Part shown: positions 5,898 to 12,029 of the stretch, piece by piece
Layout: every line of letters begins with the position of its first letter
Position numbering within the stretch: position 1 is the first letter of the stretch
DNA from: Syntrophaceae bacterium UBA4778
Lineage (GTDB): Bacteria; Desulfobacterota; Syntrophia; Syntrophales; UBA4778
Assembly: GCA_002403175.1 (NCBI GenBank)
Contig: DHHG01000188.1
Coordinates: 1 to 13,288, forward strand
Length of the DNA stretch: 13,288 nt
Direction: 5' to 3'
Translations under genes and position numbers: made by a program
The notes under the pieces: model-generated
Seen by the model: the letters and a program-made list of their open reading frames with translations, nothing else
What the model was told of the DNA's origin: nothing
Databases searched by the model: none

Positions 5898-6471
5898 ATG
5901 CAATTTTGGCGATACGAAACTTAGGCGTTATTGCCACCTAAAATTAATGTTAAATCTATAGGTTGGGGAGTTTCAGGATAAACGAAATAGATTAAAAAGC
6001 CGAATCAGGGAGACTGGCCGATTCTCAAACTTTTTTTTTAGATTACAAATTGTAATCTTTCTTTTTTACCCAAAAACTTGGTTGTCTCTTTCAGGAAGTA
6101 AATGAAAATTCTTGTTTATACGAAATAGCCTTAAAAAAATGAACCTTTCAATCCACATTCGTTCATAAGATATGCATCGAACATCAACGACTATTTAGTT
6201 CGGAAAAACGCCATTTAAGAAAATAGTAGTTTTCTTAAAAATTCACCTTTCAGGGTTAAAAATTTCAAATACGAATGATTTTCCACAAAAGTACAACGGT
6301 TTCTTGTATACGCACTGGCTCGCCCGGACATACAGATGCGAGAATTTTTCATCCTGTTTATCCATACAAAATACCGCAAATCAGAATAAGGCAGCTGATT
6401 TGTAGGGGCATTTGCCTTTAGCCGCGTACCACTGGCCTGTTAGGCCAATCCCCCCAAGGACCTCACGAAAT
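5898..6471. other. AT-rich intergenic region with palindromes, no gene
   Basis: There is no supported reading frame except a possible 36-codon minus-strand frame starting near 6486 (MKNVGYEFREVLGG...) and overlapping the end of the small ORF at 6472-6603, with a weak ribosome site. Other structure: T-runs near 6031-6039, the palindrome at 6040-6058, an 8-bp inverted repeat CAAATCAG/CTGATTTG near 6377-6402, and TGGCC/GGCCA near 6432-6446. It separates the two divergent gene blocks. Confidence 0.4.
6040..6058. promoter_or_regulatory. Perfect 19-bp palindrome AGATTACAA-A-TTGTAATCT
   Basis: The arms are perfect around a central A. The core TACAAATTGTA resembles the TACA-N-TGTA operators of BlaI/CopY-type repressors, with one extra spacer base. 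A T-rich run follows on the plus strand, so it could also act as a weak terminator. A related sequence lies at 11899-11915. Confidence 0.4.
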
Positions 6472-6603
6472 TCATAACCCACATTCTTCATAATTTATTC
6501 TCAAGAATGCTGCAATGAGTTTGACAAAATGTGAGACGATATCGAACTCAAGCTTCGGAAACGCTGTGCCGAGATCCAGAGACAGTTTATTGAAACCAGA
6601 CAT
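6472..6603 (-). CDS. Small hypothetical protein, 43 aa
   Basis: The frame begins ATG at 6603 with GGAGGGA seven bases upstream, the best Shine-Dalgarno in this intergenic region. It encodes MSGFNKLSLDLGTAFPKLEF, then an amphipathic/hydrophobic helix (SHFVKLIAAFLRI) and a short tail ending ECGL. No family is recognised. The strong ribosome site and codon-like composition argue for expression; the short length argues for caution. It reads toward the csgG leader, and the terminator at 5715-5763 is the first clear one downstream. It could be a small regulatory or membrane-associated peptide, or the start of a decayed gene. Confidence 0.35.
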   Translation of the reverse strand: MSGFNKLSLDLGTAFPKLEFDIVSHFVKLIAAFLRINYEECGL

Positions 6604-6679
6604 AAAATCCCTCCGATACAAAAACTTAGCAGGATCAAAAACATTAGGGAAAATGAAGGTTTTAAATACAACAATTAAC

Positions 6680-6712
6680 TTGACAATCTAAGTAATATAA
6701 AATAATCGAAAA
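6680..6712 (+). promoter_or_regulatory. Candidate promoter of the ABC-3C operon
   Basis: A perfect TTGACA (6680-6685) is followed by an AT-rich stretch, AATATAAAATAAT, that contains several imperfect -10 hexamers. It lies about 120 bases before the first gene of the defence cluster and is the best sigma-70-like sequence in the upstream region. Confidence 0.35.
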
Positions 6713-6828
6713 AAGTTTTAGATTTTAAATGCTTCAGTAATTCCGTCCGATTCTACTAATTAGATGCATGGGGTTTTATATAATGGGAAACCGTATTCCG
6801 TTCCACTTTCATTCTGATAGAGGCAATA

Positions 6829-8067
6829 ATGGATTTAGGGCTTACCGTAGAAACCATAAATAGGGAAGCGGCAGATAAATCAAAAGGTTTTCGCCTTCAG
6901 AAAATCCGTGCCATAAAGCTGATTTTGGAAACCCTGGAAAATCAGGATAAGGCCATTTTTTATGCAGCTATTGAAAATTGTGAAGACGTTTCGTTCGACA
7001 AAGTTTCCGGTGATGATCCTGGAGTTTACTATGAAGAGGATAAGAATTATGATGAAGCACATAAGTTCACAATCTTCAGTGGGGAAGTAAAAAACGCCCT
7101 AGTAAGCTTTTTTGATATTTATATGAAGTGGCGAGCCGGGGAAGAAATAAGGCTTGGTTTTTATACCACCGCAAAAATTGGGAAGGAGCGAAAGTGCTTT
7201 ATAGTTGACGGAACTGAATTACACCCACCTGAAAATCCCATATTGGTGCATTTATCTTCGAAAAACCTGACTGAAGAGATAATAAGGAGGGTCAAATCGG
7301 TAGTCCTTGATGAATATAGCAAGACATATTCGGGAAAAAAGCAAGGCCATCTATTAAGTTTAAAAGAAATGTCCATTCGTGATTTCGGGAAATTCTTAGA
7401 AAAGATTTCTTGGTACTTCGAAAGCGAAGACGACGTAAAACTGAAAGAGACTGTTCTGTCTTTAATAAAGGATTCACGTCTATACAATTTTCGAATTGCT
7501 GGAAAGGAGGAGGTGGTCTTTGCGCTTCTAATGGAATTGCTCGAGGAACGTCAATCTGCACCATCTCTTGCAAGCAAAGTCGTTAATGCTTCGGATGTGA
7601 AATTAATATTTAAGCAGGCCGAGTCTGAGGAAAGCGACCCATTATTGGATCCCACATGGGAGGAATTAAAAACAATAGAGAAGCAGATAAGGGACAAAAG
7701 AAATTTACAAGAAAAAATAAAAGCGGTCTGCCCCGAGTATCGCGACAAAAAACTTCAGCATCTTGCAAGATTAGCATGTAGGTCCAAAACCGAGCAAAAA
7801 TCAGGGAATCGAAGTTTCTTATCTCTTAAATACCGAGTATACGAAGCGTGCAACGGTTATTTTCTAAATTCCGAACCAGAGATACGAAGTGAATCAGATA
7901 TTGACACGATACTTGATGAACTAAAGAAAATATCGAAACAACAGATTATAGAGCTGAAAAAAGATTACGTTTATACTGTTTCAAATTCACAGACAATTGA
8001 AGGGATAGTGATGGATTTGTTTGATAGCTGTTTTGTTTCGTTTGATGAGAAGGTCGATGGCCAATAA
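6829..8067 (+). CDS. ABC-3C system effector with Cap4/DUF4297-like putative nuclease region, 412 aa
   Basis: The first ~120 residues resemble the N-terminal endonuclease domain of DUF4297/Cap4 proteins. A helix (KGFRLQKIRAIKLILETL, 19-36) is followed by a strand with acidic residues (AAIENCEDVSF, 46-56). Then come YYEEDKNYDE (67-76), holding an E-D-K that would be the E-x-K of a PD-(D/E)xK site, a helix ending YMKWRAG, and a strand LGFYTTAKIGKE (109-120). The remaining ~290 residues are helical, with a charged segment at ~275-315, and likely contain the C-terminal domain by which ABC-3C effectors join the complex. Family knowledge: effectors of these systems kill or restrict when released by the ATPase. 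ATG at 6829 has AGAGG six bases upstream. Its end overlaps the next gene by 11 bases. The nuclease call is by motif and context, not by search; residue roles are inferred. Confidence 0.65.
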   Translation: MDLGLTVETINREAADKSKGFRLQKIRAIKLILETLENQDKAIFYAAIENCEDVSFDKVSGDDPGVYYEEDKNYDEAHKFTIFSGEVKNALVSFFDIYMKWRAGEEIRLGFYTTAKIGKERKCFIVDGTELHPPENPILVHLSSKNLTEEIIRRVKSVVLDEYSKTYSGKKQGHLLSLKEMSIRDFGKFLEKISWYFESEDDVKLKETVLSLIKDSRLYNFRIAGKEEVVFALLMELLEERQSAPSLASKVVNASDVKLIFKQAESEESDPLLDPTWEELKTIEKQIRDKRNLQEKIKAVCPEYRDKKLQHLARLACRSKTEQKSGNRSFLSLKYRVYEACNGYFLNSEPEIRSESDIDTILDELKKISKQQIIELKKDYVYTVSNSQTIEGIVMDLFDSCFVSFDEKVDGQ

Positions 8068-8584
8068 GGACGTTAAGAAAAGATTGATGTATTTATCTGG
8101 GGAAGATTTCTATTTTTACTGTTACTCTGCCTTAATTACTTTGGATTATTTGAAATGTAAAGAGGGAAAATACTTTAAGGACTATCGAAAACTGGCGTTC
8201 ATTATAGAATTCATAAAAGACAAAAAACTTGGATACATAATTTCAGGGAAAAAAGGCAAGTCACTCAATCCAATAGATAAAGAGTATCTTTTCGGGAGTT
8301 ACTCTGCAGGCTTGAGTAGAAGGAGTGAAGTGTTAAAGTTACTGTTTACTCTAGAAAAAAAGAATTACATTTTTCTCCAGAAGGGAGGTTCTCAAAGCGA
8401 AATTGACGTTTCTTTAAATGAAAGGTCAATACCGAATAATTTTTTCAATAAGAAATTATTTGCTCAGGAGTATAACAACATACGCATTTTTTGTAACAAC
8501 GTCAGCCGATTATCAGTGTTGAGGCTTGATACGATGTTAAATAGGGTATATGAGCAAAACGGGATTATGACATGGGATCTTTAA
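8057..8584 (+). CDS. ABC-3C system middle component, 175 aa
   Basis: The frame is open back to a TTG at 8021, but ATG at 8057 is preferred. AGAAGG lies just upstream, and the overlap with the effector gene is then only 11 bases. The product starts MANKDVKKRLMYLSG and is small, soluble and helical. It contains YSALITLDYLKC, a likely winged-helix section (SYSAGLSRRSEVLKLLFTLE followed by KKNYIFLQ and IDVSLN), and a C-terminal helix near RLDTMLNRVYEQNG. Size, position between effector and ATPase, and a wHTH-like centre match the middle components of ABC-three-component systems, which bridge the ATPase and the effector. Sequence similarity among these proteins is weak, so the assignment rests mainly on gene order. 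The stop overlaps the ATPase start by 13 bases. Confidence 0.65.
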   Translation: MANKDVKKRLMYLSGEDFYFYCYSALITLDYLKCKEGKYFKDYRKLAFIIEFIKDKKLGYIISGKKGKSLNPIDKEYLFGSYSAGLSRRSEVLKLLFTLEKKNYIFLQKGGSQSEIDVSLNERSIPNNFFNKKLFAQEYNNIRIFCNNVSRLSVLRLDTMLNRVYEQNGIMTWDL

Positions 8585-10629
8585 GAGTAAAAAAAGTTCT
8601 GTATTCCGGCCAAAAATATTATTTCGAAACTGAATCATTTGAAAAAAATATCGTTCTCATTGAAGGCGATAACGGAACTGGCAAGAGTACGTTTTGCAAT
8701 CTTATATATTTCGGATTGGGTGGACGTGTAGAGGAGTTCAGGGCTGACAGTAACAAAAAGCACAAACAAATTACGTCTGACACAGACAACTATGTGGAAC
8801 TGCATATTGCTGTTAATAGTGAAGATTATCTTCTGAGAAGATTTCTGGTGGAGAATGATATCACTGTTACTCCTTTGACCGAGATCATCATAGAATCAGA
8901 GGATAAGAAGAGCAAATATGTTACGTATTCTGCTGAAGAGAGGGCAGCAGAAACGAAAATCTATGCAATTCATAGACGAGAGGAAGAACCGTTTACTTTT
9001 TCCGATTGGATTTTGGGGAAACTGGGCATTAATGTTGTGGAATTATATCAGGGCTATACTAGTTTTAAGATAAAATTCTCAGACCTGATGAGACTAATCT
9101 ATCATGATCAGCAACCAGACCCAGAGTTCATATACAAAAGACTTGATACGCGATCAAATTACATAAATGACTCGGAAACCCTGAGAAAGGCCATATTTGA
9201 ATTATTAATTGGAAAATCGTTTTCTGAATTTTATAAAGCTATCGAGGATTCAAAAAAAGCGGAAAAAGAGAAACTGTTGGCCAAAGGTCTACTTGATGAA
9301 TACACATCGTTGGCAGACAAAATTAATGATCACGAAGAATTCAAAAATCAAAGCTTTTTAATTGAAGAGCTAAAACATAGGGAGGCACAGCTAGACAAGC
9401 TCCAGGTTTCAAGGATGGCATTCAAACGCAACCGGGAAACATCCAATACTCTTGACCCGGAGATTGATTCATTGAAGAACCACATTGTCGAGAATGAGAT
9501 GGAGCTGAGCAACTACAATGAATCGCTTCTTAAATTATATGACGAAAGATATAAATTAATATCGATAAAAGATGATGCCGTTCAGGAAATAGGTCAATTA
9601 CAGAAGATCATCCATACACACGACCGGCTTAATCTTTTTGCATCCGATACGTGCCCTTATTGCTTGGCAAAAGTCAACAGGACTGAAGGTCATTGCGTTT
9701 GTGGTGCAGAAATAGAAGAGGAAAAGTATGAAAGATTTTTCTATACCTCTCAGGAATACAATGAAATACTAAAAGTTAAAGCAAAATCGCTAACCACAAT
9801 CGAGCTAGCAATACAGGGCTGCAATGAAGAAATTGACAGTATCGTGGGAAAGAAGAAATCACTTTCAGATATATCATCTGCATTGAAAGCTAAACTTCGT
9901 GCATTACTTGATACAATGGACCAGGTGATTGATCTTGAAACTATAAATGACATTGATGATAAAATTCTTCTTGTCAGGGAAGAAATCGCTCATTTAAATC
10001 AAATCATTGAAGTTGAAAAGAAACTGGATGCGTTGCAGAAGAGTTATGACCGTAAACGACAAATATTCACCGAATACGAACTGACAAAAAAAGAACTTGG
10101 GGCGAGGGCTCAGAAAGATATATCTCAAAAAGTGAACGATTTGAGTAAAATTTATAATGATCTTATGATTACAACTTTACCGGATTGTCGGTCCGCTCGG
10201 ATGAGCCTCGAAGATTACAAACCGATAATCAATGAGGGAGAATACAGAGAGGCTAGCTCAAGGGTCTCGGTAAGGTTAATGTATTATCTATCTTTCATGA
10301 AGCTTTCCTTGGCTCAGGAAGACGTTACATTTCCACGTTTCTTATTAGTTGATACCCCGGAAACTGCAGGAATTGAATTTGACTACCTGATCAAGTGTAT
10401 AGAAAAATTTCAAGAACTTGAGTCACTTGGAAAAGATTTTCAAGTAATATTGGCTACGGGGCTTAAAAAATATCCAGAATCTCTGAAAGATAATAGAGTC
10501 TTATGTATGCCGACTAAGAAAGATGGGCTTTTAAAACCAAGGACAACTGAATCGGGGGGCGAAAATCCTCAAACCGATTTAGGCGCGACGGAAAATACGG
10601 AGCCGTTAGAAGAGCTGGTATCAGATTAA
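8572..10629 (+). CDS. ABC-3C system Rad50-like ABC ATPase, 685 aa
   Basis: This is an SMC/Rad50-type ABC ATPase. Walker A GDNGTGKST is at residues 32-40, with a Q-loop region near HDQQPDP (178-184). A long coiled coil (~220-350) leads to a zinc-hook-like insert CPYC...CVCG (Cys361, 364, 375, 377), and a returning coiled coil spans ~380-525. The signature region is SSRVSVRL (562-569), Walker B FLLVDTPE (590-597, Asp594 and Glu597), and the switch strand VILATG (625-630). All elements needed for ATP hydrolysis and head dimerisation appear intact. The acidic, low-complexity tail after ~655 is likely disordered. Family knowledge: ABC-3C ATPases act as the sensor/motor of a conflict system, probably on DNA ends or invading DNA. 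There is little Shine-Dalgarno before ATG 8572, so translation likely depends on coupling to the overlapping middle-component gene. A terminator follows at 10710. Confidence 0.85.
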   Translation: MGSLRVKKVLYSGQKYYFETESFEKNIVLIEGDNGTGKSTFCNLIYFGLGGRVEEFRADSNKKHKQITSDTDNYVELHIAVNSEDYLLRRFLVENDITVTPLTEIIIESEDKKSKYVTYSAEERAAETKIYAIHRREEEPFTFSDWILGKLGINVVELYQGYTSFKIKFSDLMRLIYHDQQPDPEFIYKRLDTRSNYINDSETLRKAIFELLIGKSFSEFYKAIEDSKKAEKEKLLAKGLLDEYTSLADKINDHEEFKNQSFLIEELKHREAQLDKLQVSRMAFKRNRETSNTLDPEIDSLKNHIVENEMELSNYNESLLKLYDERYKLISIKDDAVQEIGQLQKIIHTHDRLNLFASDTCPYCLAKVNRTEGHCVCGAEIEEEKYERFFYTSQEYNEILKVKAKSLTTIELAIQGCNEEIDSIVGKKKSLSDISSALKAKLRALLDTMDQVIDLETINDIDDKILLVREEIAHLNQIIEVEKKLDALQKSYDRKRQIFTEYELTKKELGARAQKDISQKVNDLSKIYNDLMITTLPDCRSARMSLEDYKPIINEGEYREASSRVSVRLMYYLSFMKLSLAQEDVTFPRFLLVDTPETAGIEFDYLIKCIEKFQELESLGKDFQVILATGLKKYPESLKDNRVLCMPTKKDGLLKPRTTESGGENPQTDLGATENTEPLEELVSD

Positions 10630-10709
10630 ATATTTGACAAGCTGTTACGAACTTACCTATCCGACAATAAGGAGCTGCTAAAAAATACCACAAAAAACAC
10701 CACGCACAG

Positions 10710-10746
10710 AAGGGGTTACAGTGATATGTTGGAACCCCTTTTTATT
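10710..10746 (+). terminator. Intrinsic terminator of the ABC-3C operon
   Basis: AAGGGGTT and AACCCCTT form an 8-bp GC-containing stem with a 15-base loop, followed directly by TTTATTA. It lies about 80 bases after the ATPase stop and closes the three-gene operon, separating it from the recombinase gene. Confidence 0.8.
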
Positions 10747-10748
10747 AT

Positions 10749-10793
10749 AGGCCCAAGCGGAATTGAACCCTCAATTCCGGCGGGGAGGGGCCT
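10749..10793. repeat. Nested inverted repeat between defence operon and recombinase
   Basis: An inner perfect 9-bp stem (CGGAATTGA / TCAATTCCG, loop ACCC) is enclosed by AGGCCC / GGGCCT. The left arm (AAGCGGAATTGAAC) resembles a tRNA T-arm read on the minus strand, but the remaining T-stem and acceptor do not pair, so no tRNA gene is present. It resembles the hairpin at 321-363 over about 24 bases. It could be a decayed tRNA end left by another insertion, or a site used by the neighbouring recombinase. Confidence 0.5.
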
Positions 10794-10969
10794 TAATCCA
10801 CTGTAAATGCATTTCTATATACATATTAATGTGTCCCCTTCTACACATTTGCCCCACAATACCTCAACCCCTCGGAGTGAATCTTTCAATCCATACAACA
10901 TGTTGCATTTATGCACTGGTACGAGGCTTGCAATTTTTACTTAAATACAACACTGGAACAGGTGAACAG

Positions 10970-11689
10970 ATGCGAGCTATAGGATATTGCCGTATAAGCA
11001 CAGAAGAACAATCTCAGCAAGGCGTTTCCCTTTCCAATCAGGCACAGAAAATTCAAGCATATTGCACAGCCAAGGACTGGGAAATCACAGCTGTTATTCG
11101 AGATGAAGGATATTCGGGGAAGGATCTCAACCGCCCAGGCATTCAAGAGATCATAAAGGGATGTCGTAAACGTGCTTTCGATGTGGTGGTCACACTCAAG
11201 CTTGATCGGCTGACAAGATCGGTGAAGGATCTTGGCTATCTGGTTGAGGACGTATTCAATAAGAATGCGGTCGCGTTCTCAAGTCTACAGGACAACTTCG
11301 ATACTTCCACAGCCAATGGCCGCATGGTCATGAACATCCTGGCCACGTTAGCTCAATGGGAACGGGATATCATCTCTGAACGAACGCGGGATTCCATGCA
11401 GTTCATGAAAAACTCGCTCAAGCTGGTGGGAGCAGTTCCGTTCGGATTCAGGCTCGCGGGCAAAGATCTCGAACCGGACCCGACTGAAATGAGGACAGTT
11501 CAGAATCTGCTCTTCATGAAGGCCAAGGGTGCTTCTTATCAAAGAATCTCAAATCTTAAATGCAAGTGGAATCGCATCGAAGAACGGAGGCAAATGGTAT
11601 CCGAAGACAGTCAGAGGGGTGGTGCATCATATTCAGTCATTACCAGGGGACCCCTTGGTAACAAAACAGTACTTTTCGAAGAGCCCTAA
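10970..11689 (+). CDS. Serine recombinase (resolvase/invertase family), frameshifted near C-terminus
   Basis: ATG at 10970 with AGGTG upstream is preferred to the longer open frame from 10763, whose extra 69 residues look non-coding. The catalytic domain is complete: YCRIST (Arg8, nucleophile Ser10), VVTLKLDRLTRS (Asp79, Arg80, Arg83), GRMVMNILATLAQWERDIISERTR (118-140), then VGAVPFGF and PDPTE, typical of the start of the recombinase domain. After Ile193 the expected LNxxGI-x-x-KxGGxWxPxTV motif is missing in this frame. It is encoded in the +1 frame (SQILNASGIASKNGGKWYPKTV...) to a TAA at 11706-11708. Loss of one TC pair in the ATCTC run near 11546-11550 explains it. The intact protein would be 246 aa. 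The break removes part of the DNA-binding region, so the enzyme is probably inactive unless the shift is a sequencing error or is translationally corrected. It probably moved or once mobilised neighbouring island DNA. Confidence 0.85.
   Translation: MRAIGYCRISTEEQSQQGVSLSNQAQKIQAYCTAKDWEITAVIRDEGYSGKDLNRPGIQEIIKGCRKRAFDVVVTLKLDRLTRSVKDLGYLVEDVFNKNAVAFSSLQDNFDTSTANGRMVMNILATLAQWERDIISERTRDSMQFMKNSLKLVGAVPFGFRLAGKDLEPDPTEMRTVQNLLFMKAKGASYQRISNLKCKWNRIEERRQMVSEDSQRGGASYSVITRGPLGNKTVLFEEP
11640..11661. repeat. Near-perfect 22-bp inverted repeat in the recombinase 3' end
   Basis: TTACCAGGGG and CCCCTTGGTAA pair around an A with one bulged base. It lies inside the coding region just after the frameshift. 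It has no T-run, so it is not a terminator; it may be chance or a protein-binding palindrome. Confidence 0.35.
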
Positions 11690-11708
11690 ATATCAATGCC
11701 TGTTGTAA

Positions 11709-12029
11709 ATCATATGCTACTTATAACAGTATTTTTAAGATTTCACATATTTTCTTAAATCACCCCCCCTTTGTTATCAGATCGAATCAGATTAAGGCAC
11801 ATGGGATGAAACGTGCAATTTGGAAGGGCTCTTTCCAACAATCAAGAACATTTTTAATGCTTCCTGAAAGAGAATCTTCATCATTGTAAGATTTAGTAGA
11901 TTACAAATGTAAATCATGTTATCCAAAAAAAATCATAATTTTTCCTGCTGTAATGGATTAACTATTTAGACGAGATTAGAATTTCTAAGTATGCTTTAAT
12001 ATTAATTCCTCCTACTGAAAGAAGTTAAC
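11709..12029. other. AT-rich intergenic region upstream of the right-edge gene
   Basis: No gene is visible. It holds the palindrome at 11899-11915 and a larger imperfect inverted repeat (CATTGTAA ... TTACAAATG, about 11882-11909). Several AT-rich stretches could carry a promoter, but no hexamer pair is convincing. A weak GAAAGAAG lies just before the TTG start of the next gene. Confidence 0.4.
11899..11915. promoter_or_regulatory. Palindrome GATTACAAATGTAAATC, possible operator
   Basis: The core TACAAATGTA matches the TACA-NN-TGTA form of BlaI/MecI/CopY-type operators. It sits about 115 bases upstream of the right-edge gene. Twelve bases (TAGATTACAAAT) are identical to the palindrome region at 6039-6050. 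No BlaI-like repressor gene is in the window. Confidence 0.35.

Noticed and set aside
5670..6828. Curli operon partners (csgA, csgB, csgE, csgF)
   Set aside because: No matching reading frames lie near the CsgG-family gene, so a curli secretion role is not supported.
10749..10793. Complete tRNA gene
   Set aside because: Only a T-arm-like string is present. The T-stem does not pair and there is no anticodon or D-arm.
10763..10969. N-terminal extension of the serine recombinase
   Set aside because: The 69 extra residues are Cys/Ile/Pro-rich without family similarity. A good Shine-Dalgarno precedes ATG 10970, whose product starts right at the conserved MRAIGYCRIS.
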